64,000 bases of DNA from assembly GCF_024623455.1 (NCBI RefSeq), contig NZ_JANIPJ010000017.1, positions 1-64,000 on the forward strand, read 5' to 3'. A program made the position numbers and the translations under genes. Below are positions 31,245 to 39,754 of the stretch, in pieces; position 1 is the first letter of the stretch; each line of letters starts with the position of its first letter. Below the pieces are notes generated by a model that made no database searches, was not told the origin of the DNA, and worked only from the letters and a program-made list of their open reading frames with translations. The DNA is from Paenibacillus soyae (GTDB taxonomy: Bacteria; Bacillota; Bacilli; Paenibacillales; Paenibacillaceae).

Positions 31245-31285
31245 AAGGCAGGCAGCCCGCGATGCGAATCGCGGGCTGCCTGCCT
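31245..31285. terminator. Bidirectional terminator
   Basis: Very strong perfect stem AAGGCAGGCAGCCCGCGAT / ATCGCGGGCTGCCTGCCTT between two converging genes; no T-run. Confidence 0.6.
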
Positions 31286-31291
31286 TGGGAG

Positions 31292-31873
31292 TCAAGCGAG
31301 CTTGGAGCCTAGCCGATGGATTCGATCCAGCCATTTGGCCCGCTGCTCCTGGGTGGACGGCTTGACGGGACCGATCTCCGTGAGACGGATCGGCTTGATG
31401 CCGCAGAACTTCAGGATATTGCGCTTCATGACGTTATGGCCCGCATGCTTGTAGATCCATCGGTTGTACCAGGACGGCGTATCCATCGTCACGATAAGAT
31501 GCGCCGTCCTGTCGGAGAGGAGCTTATCCCAAAGGCTCGAGTTCTCGCGGTACTTGAACGCGAAGCCCGGCAGGAACACGCGGTCAATGAAGCCCTTCAG
31601 CACGGCGGGCATGGAGCCCCACCAGGTCGGGTAGACGAACACGAGATGGTCGGCCCACTTGATGAGCCGCTGCGCTTCCAGCAGATCCGCCTCGAGCTCG
31701 GTTCTTTGGCGGAACCCGTATTTCAAATTCGGATTGAAGCCGATCTCGCTAAGGTCGATCGTTTTCACCTCGGCGCCGCGGCTCAACGCTCCTTCGCGAT
31801 AGGCGCCTGCAAGCGCGGCGCAATAGCTATGCGGATCGGGATGCCCGTTTATAATGACGATTTTCGTTTTCAT
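31292..31873 (-). CDS. NAD(P)H:quinone oxidoreductase-like flavodoxin-fold protein
   Basis: A 193-residue flavodoxin-like fold protein of the NQO/MdaB/KefF family, FMN- or FAD-dependent, reducing quinones with NAD(P)H. Visible motifs are IIINGHPDPHSYCAAL for the flavin phosphate, LVFVYPTWWGSMPAVLKGFIDRVFLPGFAF for the flavin ring, and the C-terminal RLTEIGPVK. AGGAGG nine bases before ATG 31873 sets the start. It is divergent from the AraC-type regulator at 31997, a common regulator/target arrangement for quinone or electrophile stress. Confidence 0.9.
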   Translation of the reverse strand: MKTKIVIINGHPDPHSYCAALAGAYREGALSRGAEVKTIDLSEIGFNPNLKYGFRQRTELEADLLEAQRLIKWADHLVFVYPTWWGSMPAVLKGFIDRVFLPGFAFKYRENSSLWDKLLSDRTAHLIVTMDTPSWYNRWIYKHAGHNVMKRNILKFCGIKPIRLTEIGPVKPSTQEQRAKWLDRIHRLGSKLA

Positions 31874-31996
31874 TCGCAAATTCCTCCTATATGATAGTGA
31901 GATAGAGAACTATCATTAGCATAAATGGATTCCGCGGTCCGCGAAATGATCGGAGACGCAATGCGGCTGCGAATTCACGCAAAGGAGGAGCTGGTT

Positions 31997-33052
31997 TTGG
32001 CCGATCAAGGCGTAGCCATCTCGATGGTTTATCCCATTATGAAGTCGCTTGTCCAAAAAGGATTAGATCCGGCTGAGTTTTTTGAAGCTGCCGGCTTCGA
32101 TGCCCGCCTGCTGCAGGACGTGGAGGCGCGAATACCAGGGGAGGAGCTTGAGCGGCTGATGAAAGCCGCCGCCGCCTATTCCGGTGATGAACATTTCGGC
32201 CTGCATCAAGGGCAAATGACGGATTTTGCCGATCTGGGCATCCTGGGTTACGTCATGATGCATTCGCATACGGTTCGCGATGCCTTGAAGGCTTACCAGA
32301 AATATAACGACATCCTTTGCAGCGGCTTTAACCTGGACTGGAAGACGGAGGGGAACATGCTTCTTCTCCGATTGTTCATGCAGCATCCGGGCCGCATGTC
32401 CAGGCACTGCGTCGAGGATATGGCGGGCTCGGTCTATCGGATGATCGGCCGAATCAGCAATCGGAGCATCCCTCTGTGGGGCATTCGATTCGAGCACGAT
32501 CAGCCTGCGGACACAGCGCCTTATGAGGCAAGCTTCGGTACTATTCCAGCATTCGGGGAGACGGCCAACGCGCTCTGCATGAACGCGGAGGTGCTCGATT
32601 ATCCCATCCTATATTCGGACCCGAGACTGCTGGCCGCTTTCGAAGCGATCGCGCAAGAGACGATGGACAGCTTGTCCGATTCGGCGGGCTTCTCCGTTCA
32701 GGTGATGAGATGGATGAAAAACAACATGGTCACGAATTTCCCCACATTGCAGCAAACGGCGGAGTCGTTCGGCACCAGCGCGAGGACGCTTCAGCTTAAG
32801 CTGAAGGAAGAGAATACGACCTTCCACAGCTTAACGGCGGCCGTGCGCAAGGAGCTTGCCATCGGCTATCTGAAGAGGCGGGAATATTCCATCGGGGATA
32901 TCGCGTACGCCCTCCATTTCTCCGAGCCGAGCGCGTTCCAAAGCGCGTTCAAGAAGTGGACGGGGATGACGCCCGGACAATATCGGACGCAAGCAAGAGA
33001 AGGAAAGCTGTCGCCGGCGCGCTGGGAGCCCAATAAAAAGGCGTTCAACTAG
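31997..33052 (+). CDS. AraC-family regulator with arabinose-binding-like N-terminal domain
   Basis: A 351-residue regulator. The N-terminal 200 residues (SMVYPIMKSLVQKGLDPAEFFEAAGFD, then GLHQGQMTDFADLGILGYVMMHS) are the Arabinose_bd type effector domain of OruR/QhpR-like regulators. The C-terminal AraC double HTH includes FGTSARTLQLKLKEE and IAYALHFSEPSAFQSAFKKWTGMTPGQYR. AAAGGAGG at 31981-31988 is eight bases from TTG 31997, so this TTG is preferred to upstream in-frame ATGs at 31925 and 31961. It is divergent from the quinone oxidoreductase and probably regulates it. Confidence 0.9.
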   Translation: MADQGVAISMVYPIMKSLVQKGLDPAEFFEAAGFDARLLQDVEARIPGEELERLMKAAAAYSGDEHFGLHQGQMTDFADLGILGYVMMHSHTVRDALKAYQKYNDILCSGFNLDWKTEGNMLLLRLFMQHPGRMSRHCVEDMAGSVYRMIGRISNRSIPLWGIRFEHDQPADTAPYEASFGTIPAFGETANALCMNAEVLDYPILYSDPRLLAAFEAIAQETMDSLSDSAGFSVQVMRWMKNNMVTNFPTLQQTAESFGTSARTLQLKLKEENTTFHSLTAAVRKELAIGYLKRREYSIGDIAYALHFSEPSAFQSAFKKWTGMTPGQYRTQAREGKLSPARWEPNKKAFN

Positions 33053-33138
33053 GGTGGGCGGATAAAAGTCAGCGCTTAATCGAGCAGGTGTCTCTGCTGT
33101 AAAGGGTGATTTTCACCGTTGCATGAAGCGAGTCGAAC

Positions 33139-33187
33139 AAAAATAAAAAAGCTCGCAGCGCGAGGTATCAACCACGCAATGCGAGCT
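33139..33187 (-). terminator. Terminator of the nitroreductase gene
   Basis: Stem GCTCGCA / TGCGAGC with a long imperfect loop; on the minus strand followed by TTTTTTATTTTT. Confidence 0.65.
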
Positions 33188-33194
33188 TCATTCT

Positions 33195-33857
33195 TTATTC
33201 CACCCACTGTACAACCTGCTCCAGCGGCCTTCTTGTTTTCTCTCTTGGTTCACGCGCTCTGTAGCCGAAAGCAACCATGCAGGAGACGCCGAATTGATCG
33301 CCCTCCAGCAATCCCTCGCCTCGCAGAAGCTCCTCCGCCTGCCGTTTGTCGAACCCCTCGATCGGGCACGAATCGATGCCGATCATCGCGGCCGCCGTCA
33401 TCATGTTGCCTAGCGCGATATACGTCTGCCGGCTCGCCCATTCGAACATTGCCCGGTCGTTGCCAAGCAGCTCGAAATCGGATTCGAGAAACTTCTGATA
33501 CAGCCTTCCTTTGTTCTGAACGACATCGGCGGGCAGCGCCTGGACGTCCTTCATCATGTGCTGAATATGCTCGGAAGAAGGGAGTAGACCGGTCTTCGTC
33601 CGGGACAGCAAAATCAGGAAGTGGCTTGCGGTTGGCAGCGTTTTTTGCGCTCCCCATGTGAATGGCAGCAGCTTGCCCCTAAGATCGCGATTTTGCACGA
33701 TCAGGAATTTCCATGGCTCGAAGCCGAAGGAGCTTGGGGACAGCCGCCCGGTTTCCAAAATAAATTCGAAGTCGTCCTTCGAGATTTCGCGATTGGCGTC
33801 AAATTCCTTGGTCGCATGACGGAAGCGATAAGCCTCCAGAATCTGTTCTTTGTTCAC
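33195..33857 (-). CDS. Nitroreductase family NAD(P)H oxidoreductase
   Basis: A 220-residue FMN-dependent nitroreductase of the NfsB/dihydropteridine-reductase-like group. Family marks are AYRFRHATKEFD, GRLSPSSFGFEPWKFLIVQN, ASRQTYIALGNMMTAAAMIGIDSCPIEGFD and VAFGYRA. It probably reduces quinones or nitro compounds as a dimer. The start is GTG 33857, nine bases after AAGGAG. It lies 97 bases downstream of the HxlR regulator on the same strand and is likely its target, an arrangement seen for hypR-type disulfide-stress regulation. Confidence 0.93.
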   Translation of the reverse strand: MNKEQILEAYRFRHATKEFDANREISKDDFEFILETGRLSPSSFGFEPWKFLIVQNRDLRGKLLPFTWGAQKTLPTASHFLILLSRTKTGLLPSSEHIQHMMKDVQALPADVVQNKGRLYQKFLESDFELLGNDRAMFEWASRQTYIALGNMMTAAAMIGIDSCPIEGFDKRQAEELLRGEGLLEGDQFGVSCMVAFGYRAREPREKTRRPLEQVVQWVE

Positions 33858-33954
33858 GATCGTCCACTCCTTTATCTCTGATGCCCTTAGTATAGTGCAT
33901 GCCTTGACTCAAAGGAAGTACGCACATTCATGTGACGCAGTATCCGGAATGATA

Positions 33955-34347
33955 CTAATGGGAGGTATTCGTCTGTTCCATCTCCGAAGAGAGCGCGGCG
34001 TTCCGCCTGTTCTTGTGGGCATTGCCCCAATCCCGCATAAGCAGAATAATTGGCACCAGCGTCCGGCCGAATTCGGTCAAGGAATATTCCACCTTCGGGG
34101 GAATTTGGTTGTACGCTTCGCGATGGATGACGCCGTCCTCCTCCAGCTCTCTCAGCTGCAGCGTCAGCACCCTCTGAGTAATCGCGGGGCAGATTTTGCG
34201 GAATTCGTTAAAGCGCTTCTCGCCGCTGATTAAGTGGTATAGGATGATTCCTTTCCACTTCCCGCCTATTACGTCGAGCGTATATTCTACCGGGCATCCC
34301 CCGTCCGGGTTATGATGAGAGCCATATCCCGATTTCCGATTGCGCAT
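33955..34347 (-). CDS. HxlR-family winged-helix regulator
   Basis: A 130-residue HxlR/DUF24 regulator. The conserved redox-type cysteine is present in GGCPVEYTLDVIGGKWKGIILYHL, followed by KRFNEFRKICPAITQRVLTLQLRELEEDGVIHREAY and PPKVEYSLTEFG. DUF24 proteins with this N-terminal Cys sense aldehydes, quinones or disulfide stress. GAGG eight bases before ATG 34347 sets the start. The nitroreductase gene follows downstream, consistent with control of a detoxification enzyme. The MarR gene lies upstream by 33 bases on the same strand, so it may be co-transcribed with it. Confidence 0.92.
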   Translation of the reverse strand: MRNRKSGYGSHHNPDGGCPVEYTLDVIGGKWKGIILYHLISGEKRFNEFRKICPAITQRVLTLQLRELEEDGVIHREAYNQIPPKVEYSLTEFGRTLVPIILLMRDWGNAHKNRRNAALSSEMEQTNTSH

Positions 34348-34380
34348 AGGGCACACCTCTTCCTTACATTGATTATTGTC

Positions 34381-34821
34381 TTATTGCTGCTGCGACCGCT
34401 TCTTGACGGCTTCATTGAACTTGGAGAGCAGGCCGGCGAACTGGCCGCATTCGTCCTCCGACCATCCTTCGACGAGGCTTGCGATGCTCGCCAGTCGCGA
34501 TTGCCTATAAGACAGAAGCTCGTCGGTGCCGAGCTCCGTCATGCGATAGAAGTATGCCCGGCCGTCCGATTCGTCGGGAACCTTGGCCACGTATCCTTTC
34601 TGCTCCAGAACGGAGGCTTGCCTGCTGACCGTGGATATATCCAGCTGCAATTGCTCGCCAAGCTGCTTCACGCCCGCCGATCCTTGCACATGGATGTGAT
34701 GAAGCAGGAGATACGCCGCCCGGTCCAAATTGCCTCCCTGCTTGGCGGCCGTAATGGAGGTTAGCCGGCGGATAAGAAACGCCAGCTCCAGCTCGATCGT
34801 TGCCAATGCGTCATTGTTCAT
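34381..34821 (-). CDS. MarR-family regulator
   Basis: A 146-residue winged-helix dimer of the MarR family (LTSITAAKQGGNLDRAAYLLLHHI, VKQLGEQLQLDISTVSRQASVLEQKGYVAKVPDESDGRAYFYRMTELG). It is transcribed away from the MFS transporter at 35000; their intergenic region contains two related inverted repeats that cover the transporter promoter. It is therefore very probably the repressor of that efflux pump. Confidence 0.94.
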   Translation of the reverse strand: MNNDALATIELELAFLIRRLTSITAAKQGGNLDRAAYLLLHHIHVQGSAGVKQLGEQLQLDISTVSRQASVLEQKGYVAKVPDESDGRAYFYRMTELGTDELLSYRQSRLASIASLVEGWSEDECGQFAGLLSKFNEAVKKRSQQQ

Positions 34822-34859
34822 GCTGCAGCTCCTTCCTTCCGATCCGATTGTCTATGAAC

Positions 34860-34887
34860 ATCATAAAGGAACGAATCCAATTGTCAA
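34860..34887 (-). promoter_or_regulatory. Sigma-A promoter of the marR gene
   Basis: On the minus strand: TTGACA (plus 34882-34887), a 16-base spacer and TATGAT (plus 34860-34865), 38 bases before the start codon. Confidence 0.7.
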
Positions 34888-34919
34888 CCCGGCCGGCGCC
34901 ATATAGCCGGATCTCATCA

Positions 34920-34969
34920 TTGACAGTCATTTGATTGTATTATACAATCACATAGTTGCATCATACAAC
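34920..34969 (+). promoter_or_regulatory. MFS promoter with two MarR operators
   Basis: TTGACA 34920-34925, 17-base spacer, TACAAT 34943-34948. Over it lies TGATTGTATTATACAATCA (34932-34950), a perfect 9-1-9 inverted repeat. A second copy, GTTGCATCATACAAC (34955-34969), shares the core TTGyATnATACAA. A bound dimer would mask the -10. Confidence 0.88.
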
Positions 34970-34999
34970 CTTATTATGAACCGGAAGAAGGGAATGTTC

Positions 35000-36241
35000 G
35001 TGTCATCTATAACCAACGCAGCAGAGCATGCAATAGACGATCGTCGTAACAAGCAAGGGCTTATGAAGCAGCCAATTGCCGTCTGGGCCGTCTTTTTCGC
35101 AAGCGTTATCGCCTTTATGGGAATGGGGCTGGTTAATCCGATTTTGCGGGAGCTGTCGGAGAAGCTTCATGCGCAGCCGAGCGAAGTGACGCTGTTATTC
35201 ACGAGCTACAACGCGGTAATGGCCGTGGCTATGCTCATTACGAGTACGGTATCGGCAAGACTGGGCATCAAGTGGACGTTAATCGCGGGAATCGGCGTAA
35301 TCGCGACCGTTTCGTTCCTTGGCGGATTCGCGGGGGACATTTGGACGCTTGTCGGACTTCGGGCGGGGTGGGGCCTTGGGAACGCGCTGTTCGTCGCGAC
35401 GGCACTGTCCGCTCTCGTGTCGCTATCGAGCTCCGGGACGGCGAAAGCCATTATTTTGTACGAGGCGGCTGCCGGGATCGGAATGTCCGTCGGACCATGG
35501 CTAGGAGGAACGCTAGGCGACATCAACTGGAGGGGACCGTTCTTCGGCGTCTCGGCCCTGATGGTCATCGGATTTATTGCGCTTGCGGCGTTCATGCCAG
35601 CAAGGAAAGGCGCGGGGGCGGACGCGCCAAAGCCGAAGACGTCTCTTGCCGCTCCGTTCCGCGCGCTCAAGCAGCACCGATCGCTGCTCGTATTAGGCAT
35701 TGTCGCCGCGCTGTATAATATAGGCTTCTTTACGATCATGGCTTACGCGCCGTTCGTCATGGGCCTGCATCCGAAGGAAATGGGGTACGTATTCCTTGGT
35801 TGGGGCGTGCTTCTCGCCATAACGTCCGTATACGTCGCTCCGATTCTCCAACGGAAATTCGGCACCTTGAAATCGCTTTGCTTTATGCTTGTCCTGTTTG
35901 TCGCGGATCTTCTTGTCATGGGAATCTTCACGTCGACGAAGGAGGCGGTCATCGCGGCCGTCATATGCGCCGGGGGCATTCTCGGCAATATCAACACGCT
36001 CATTACGACGGCCGTCATGGATGCGGCTCCGGTGGAACGATCGACGGCTTCGTCGGCTTACAGCTTTCTTCGGTTTATCGGAGCGGCGATTTCCCCGTAT
36101 ATGGCGGGTAAGCTGGCGGAGCACTTTAATTCCAGCGTGCCGTTTCTGGTCGGCGCCGGTTTTGTGCTCCTGTCGATTGCGTTCATCGGCTTGAATGCAA
36201 AGCATATCCGGCACGTGGACCGAACGGAGTCCGCGCATTAA
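35000..36241 (+). CDS. MFS drug efflux transporter
   Basis: A 413-residue 12-helix major facilitator of the drug:H+ antiporter-1 type. Visible are helix 1 (VWAVFFASVIAFMGMGLVNP), motif A region, and motif C-like GIGMSVGPWLGGTLGDINWRGPFFGVSALM. The start is GTG 35000, seven bases after AAGGG; upstream in-frame ATGs lie inside the promoter and operators and cannot be used. Repression by the divergent MarR is indicated by two operators at 34932-34969. Substrates cannot be predicted. Confidence 0.92.
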   Translation: MSSITNAAEHAIDDRRNKQGLMKQPIAVWAVFFASVIAFMGMGLVNPILRELSEKLHAQPSEVTLLFTSYNAVMAVAMLITSTVSARLGIKWTLIAGIGVIATVSFLGGFAGDIWTLVGLRAGWGLGNALFVATALSALVSLSSSGTAKAIILYEAAAGIGMSVGPWLGGTLGDINWRGPFFGVSALMVIGFIALAAFMPARKGAGADAPKPKTSLAAPFRALKQHRSLLVLGIVAALYNIGFFTIMAYAPFVMGLHPKEMGYVFLGWGVLLAITSVYVAPILQRKFGTLKSLCFMLVLFVADLLVMGIFTSTKEAVIAAVICAGGILGNINTLITTAVMDAAPVERSTASSAYSFLRFIGAAISPYMAGKLAEHFNSSVPFLVGAGFVLLSIAFIGLNAKHIRHVDRTESAH

Positions 36242-36245
36242 CAGA

Positions 36246-36285
36246 ACGAAAGCCGCCCGCGTCCTGGAACGCGGGCGGCTTTCGT
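36246..36285. terminator. Bidirectional terminator
   Basis: Perfect 17-base stem ACGAAAGCCGCCCGCGT / ACGCGGGCGGCTTTCGT with loop CCTGGA between converging genes. Confidence 0.8.
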
Positions 36286-36296
36286 ATAAGGGCGGC

Positions 36297-37217
36297 TTAC
36301 GGGACGATCTTGCCGCCTGCTTTGTAGATGGCGTACCATTCTTCGCGCGTCAGCGGAATATCGGAGCCTTGGCACGAGTCCTTCAGGCGGTCGACGTTCG
36401 TCGTGCCGGTAACGACTTGCATGTTCGCGGGATGGCGCGTAATCCAAGCGACCGCGATCGCCGTGTTCGTCACGCCGTATTTGTCGGCGAGATCGTCCAT
36501 CAGCTTGTTCAGCTCCGGATAGTTCTCCAGATCGCCGAGGAACGGCCCGTTGAAGAAGCCCTTCTGGAACGGGGACCAAGCCTGAACCGTGACGTCGTTC
36601 AGACGGCAGTAATCGAGAATGCCGCTGTCGCGGTTGATGGATTGCGCGTGATCCATGTTCAGCGCGATGCCGGAATCGATCATCGGAGTATGGGTGACGC
36701 TGAGCTGAAGCTGGTTAACGACGAGCGGCTGCTTCACGAATTTTTTGAGGAGCTCCGTCTGCATCGGCGTATGGTTGGAAACGCCGAAATGCCGGACTTT
36801 GCCGCTGGCTTGCAGCTGGTCGAACGCCTCCGCCACTTCTTCCGGTTCAACAAGAGCGTCCGGACGGTGCAGCAGCAGGATATCGAGGTAGTCGGTTTTC
36901 AGGCGCTTCAGAATGCCTTCGGTCGACGCGATGATATGCTCCTTGGAGAAATCGAAGTAGCCGCTGCGGATGCCGCATTTGCTTTGGAGAATCATTTGCT
37001 CCCGGATACTCGCGTTCATGCCGATCGCCTCGGCGAAATGCTCTTCGCAGGCGCCGCCGCCGTAGATGTCGGCATGGTCGAAGAAGTTAACGTTCTCTTC
37101 CATGGCCGTGCGGATCAGCTTCTCGGCTTCCGAAACCGAAAGCTGCTTAATGCGCATGCAGCCCATTATAATGTTGGACGCTTTCAAGTCGGTGCCTTTA
37201 ATGTCTATGTATTTCAT
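36297..37217 (-). CDS. Aldo/keto reductase (YdhF/Tas-like)
   Basis: A 306-residue NADP(H)-dependent (beta/alpha)8 reductase. The catalytic tetrad reads D and Y in FFDHADIYGGG, K in LQSKCGI and H in LLLHRPD. The NADP-phosphate region is VVTGTTNVDRL. GAGGAG nine bases before ATG 37217 sets the start. Transcription is divergent from the MerR gene, from a promoter with the 19-base spacer typical of MerR activation. It probably detoxifies aldehydes or methylglyoxal-like carbonyls. Confidence 0.93.
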   Translation of the reverse strand: MKYIDIKGTDLKASNIIMGCMRIKQLSVSEAEKLIRTAMEENVNFFDHADIYGGGACEEHFAEAIGMNASIREQMILQSKCGIRSGYFDFSKEHIIASTEGILKRLKTDYLDILLLHRPDALVEPEEVAEAFDQLQASGKVRHFGVSNHTPMQTELLKKFVKQPLVVNQLQLSVTHTPMIDSGIALNMDHAQSINRDSGILDYCRLNDVTVQAWSPFQKGFFNGPFLGDLENYPELNKLMDDLADKYGVTNTAIAVAWITRHPANMQVVTGTTNVDRLKDSCQGSDIPLTREEWYAIYKAGGKIVP

Positions 37218-37252
37218 CGTCATCTGCTCCTCTCGAATAGGCTTACTCTATC

Positions 37253-37283
37253 AAGATAAACGCTAGAGTGAACTCTATGTCAA
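37253..37283 (-). promoter_or_regulatory. MerR-type promoter and operator for the aldo/keto reductase
   Basis: On the minus strand: TTGACA (plus 37278-37283), a 19-base spacer, TATCTT (plus 37253-37258). The palindrome TAGAGTGAACTCTA (37264-37277) fills the spacer. A spacer of 19 rather than 17 bases, with the operator inside it, is the hallmark of promoters activated by MerR-family twisting; the repeat resembles AdhR/NmlR operators. Confidence 0.88.
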
Positions 37284-37299
37284 CAGGCAATCTCCCGCA

Positions 37300-37328
37300 T
37301 TGACAAAAAGTTCGGGCTCTAGTAACCT
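37300..37328 (+). promoter_or_regulatory. Promoter of the merR gene
   Basis: TTGACA 37300-37305, 17-base spacer, TAACCT 37323-37328. The spacer contains AGTTCGGGCTCTAG, a degenerate copy of the neighbouring operator, suggesting autoregulation. Confidence 0.55.
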
Positions 37329-37368
37329 CAAAGCACCGAACAACGATACAAACGGAGAGGGATCTGAT

Positions 37369-37767
37369 ATGAGCTTTACCATCTCACAGGTTGCCCAAAG
37401 AACCAACTTATCCATACACGCGATTCGTTATTACGACAAGGAAGGCTTGCTTCCGTTCGTGGACCGCAAAAACGGGACGCGCGTATTCCAGGAGCAGGAT
37501 ATCGATTGGATCGATCTGATCTGCTGCTTGAAGCAAACCGGCATGCCGATCAAGGACATCCGAATTCTGATTCGTCATTGCATGGATCACGACGCGGTGC
37601 TCGAGAAAGGACTCGAAATTCTCCACCGCCATAGGGAGAACGTCGAGGAGCAGCTCAAGGAGCTGCAGCGCAGCCTGAATACGATCGATTACAAGATCAA
37701 GCATCTGCCGCGCATGTACAGAGAGAAATTTTCATCGGAAGCGGCTGCTCCGGGGCAAGACAAGTAA
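37369..37767 (+). CDS. MerR-family regulator (AdhR/NmlR-like)
   Basis: A 132-residue MerR protein: winged helix FTISQVAQRTNLSIHAIRYYDKEGLLP near the N-terminus, followed by a long dimerisation coiled coil (LEKGLEILHRHRENVEEQLKELQRSLNTIDYKIKHL). The pattern MSFTISQVA...L-P matches the AdhR-like subgroup that senses aldehydes, although no conserved cysteine in the DNA-binding linker is apparent; one occurs in IDLICCLKQTG. GGAGAGG before ATG 37369 sets the start. It is divergent from the aldo/keto reductase and very probably activates it. Confidence 0.92.
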   Translation: MSFTISQVAQRTNLSIHAIRYYDKEGLLPFVDRKNGTRVFQEQDIDWIDLICCLKQTGMPIKDIRILIRHCMDHDAVLEKGLEILHRHRENVEEQLKELQRSLNTIDYKIKHLPRMYREKFSSEAAAPGQDK

Positions 37768-37800
37768 CAACTAAGCGGTACCTATATGAACATATGAACA

Positions 37801-37835
37801 AAAACCATCGATCCCGCCGGATCGATGGTTTTTTT
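37801..37835 (+). terminator. Rho-independent terminator of merR
   Basis: Stem AACCATCGATCC / GGATCGATGGTT, loop CGCC, followed by TTTTTGC. Also fits the end of the converging cyclase gene. Confidence 0.88.
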
Positions 37836-37864
37836 GCGCCCGGCCGAAAGCCCGGGACAGCCCA

Positions 37865-39754
37865 TTAGCCTCCGATTCGTTCCCGGTACCGCGACAGGGC
37901 GAGAAGAGGCCATATATACCTATAGCTGTGGTAATGCATATAGAAATTGCCGGGGAGACCGGCGCCCGTCGGATAGACCGAAGCCCAGTCGTCTTCGTGA
38001 AGCAGCTCGCACAGACGATGGACGCCTTTTTCAATCGCGGCAGACTGTGCGGGGGACGCCGCGAGCAGAGCGTCCAGCGCCCAGGCGGTCTGGGAAGGCG
38101 TGCTCGCGCCAAGCGGCACGTAATGTCCTTGTTTATCGCTGCTGCAGGATTCGCCCCAGCCGCCGTCTTCGTTCTGAATGCGGAGGAGCCACTCGGTCCC
38201 TCTGCGCATGGCATCGTGATCCAGGCTTAAGCCGGCAGCCGCAAGGCCCGTCAGCGCCGCCCATGTGCCGTAAATATAGCAGATGCCCCATCTGCCGTAC
38301 CAGGAGCCGTCCTCCTTCTGGTGACGGATCAGCCAAGACGCTCCCCGCCGCATCATGCGATGGTCGCCGCGGAGGCGCGCGTGGTTGCCCAGAAACTCCA
38401 GCGTTCTTCCCGTTAAATCCGCTTCGGACGGGTCGATGGCCGCCGACTTCGCGCCTTCGATGGCGAGCCAGGTCAATATTTTGTTATCGGTATTCTTCTC
38501 GAAGGCCGGCCAGCCGCCGTCCGCGTTCTGCATGGAGAGCGTCCAGGTGAGTCCACGGTTCCAAGAGTCGCGGTAAGCATCGCTTCTCCCTGAGAACGGG
38601 CGTATCGCGCGCAGAGCGGCCGTCGTGTCGTCCACGTCCGGATTGATCGTATTCGTCTCCGAGAACCCCCAGCCGCCGGGGGCCGCATTCGGGTTCCGTC
38701 TGCTCCAGTCGCCTTTGCGCGTATGCTGCGCGCGCAGCAAATAATCTGCGGCTTTCGTTATGGCGGGATGCTCCGGCCGTACGCCGGATTGCTGCAGCGC
38801 GAACGTTAGCAGAGCCGTATCCCATATATCGGGCGGCGAGTTTTGGAGCGTCGTGAACGATTCGCACCGCATTTTTTTGAGCCCCTCGCACGCTCTTTGG
38901 ATGACCGGATGGTCGCGATCATAGCCGAGCGCAAGCAGCGCGAACGCGAGAAGAACGGTGCTGGTACCGTAGCTGTACAAGGTGCCGTCGCTTTCGATCC
39001 GATCCAGCATGAAGCGTTCGGCTTTGTCGGCGGCGGCTTCGCGAATGGCGCCAGGCGAGCCGATCAGACGCGCCATCCCTTCGCGGATGGCCGATCGCGT
39101 AGCCGCGTGCGAGTCCGGCAAACGCCCTTCCTCTTCCTGGTCATGGCGGGGATGGAACAGCTCCGACAAATCGGGGAGAGGCTCCGCCGTCGCCTTGAAG
39201 TCCTTGGCTGCCATGACGAGCATCGGCACCAGATGGACTCTCGCATAGCCGGAGAACGAGTAGAGATTCAGCGGCAGGGAATCCGGAATGAGCATGACCT
39301 CGAGAGGAATGGTGGAGAGGGCCAATGGCCAGCTTCTTTGGCCAGTTGCGGCCAGTATCGACTGGGTCAAGATGCTTGTCGCTTTCCCTGCGCCGCCTCT
39401 AGACCAAATATAAGCTTTCGCCCGCCTCATGGCTTCGTCCTCCGGCCGGCTGTAACCCGAGCAGAGTAAGGCGTAGTAAGCTTCAACCGTAGAGGATAAG
39501 CTGCCGTCGGTTTCGTCCCTGTACCATCGCCAGCATCCATCCCGATCCTGCCTTGCCAATATGCGGTCCCGGAGCTTCCGGATAAGCGGCTCGTCGTCCC
39601 GTCCCAAGCAACGAAATAAAATAATGGCGTATGCGTCGATGATCGTGCCGTTATCGAAGCAGAATCGCCAGGAGCCGTCGTCCTTCTGCAGTCCGATCAG
39701 CTTCTCGACCAGCCTTTCGATTTCCCGCGCAGCCCGGCTTCCCGTCCCGTTCAA
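37865..39754 (-). CDS. Squalene-hopene / sporulenol cyclase family protein
   Basis: A 629-residue class II terpene cyclase, the size of Alicyclobacillus Shc (631) and B. subtilis SqhC (632). The catalytic acid motif DxDD is DVDD at residues 373-376, almost the same position as in Shc (374-377). Several QW repeats are readable: QKDDGSWRF, QDRDGCWRW, QNADGGWPAF, QKEDGSWYGRWG and QNEDGGWGE. It cyclises squalene or tetraprenyl-curcumene into hopene- or sporulene-type triterpenoids at the membrane. The start is TTG 39754, eight bases after GGGAGGTG. No squalene synthesis genes are adjacent. Sporulenol rather than hopene is likely in Bacillales but cannot be decided. Confidence 0.92.
   Translation of the reverse strand: MNGTGSRAAREIERLVEKLIGLQKDDGSWRFCFDNGTIIDAYAIILFRCLGRDDEPLIRKLRDRILARQDRDGCWRWYRDETDGSLSSTVEAYYALLCSGYSRPEDEAMRRAKAYIWSRGGAGKATSILTQSILAATGQRSWPLALSTIPLEVMLIPDSLPLNLYSFSGYARVHLVPMLVMAAKDFKATAEPLPDLSELFHPRHDQEEEGRLPDSHAATRSAIREGMARLIGSPGAIREAAADKAERFMLDRIESDGTLYSYGTSTVLLAFALLALGYDRDHPVIQRACEGLKKMRCESFTTLQNSPPDIWDTALLTFALQQSGVRPEHPAITKAADYLLRAQHTRKGDWSRRNPNAAPGGWGFSETNTINPDVDDTTAALRAIRPFSGRSDAYRDSWNRGLTWTLSMQNADGGWPAFEKNTDNKILTWLAIEGAKSAAIDPSEADLTGRTLEFLGNHARLRGDHRMMRRGASWLIRHQKEDGSWYGRWGICYIYGTWAALTGLAAAGLSLDHDAMRRGTEWLLRIQNEDGGWGESCSSDKQGHYVPLGASTPSQTAWALDALLAASPAQSAAIEKGVHRLCELLHEDDWASVYPTGAGLPGNFYMHYHSYRYIWPLLALSRYRERIGG

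Noticed and set aside
34931..34999. Longer N-terminus for the MFS transporter starting at 34931.
   Set aside because: That start would lie within the promoter -10 and the MarR operators, upstream of the transcription start.
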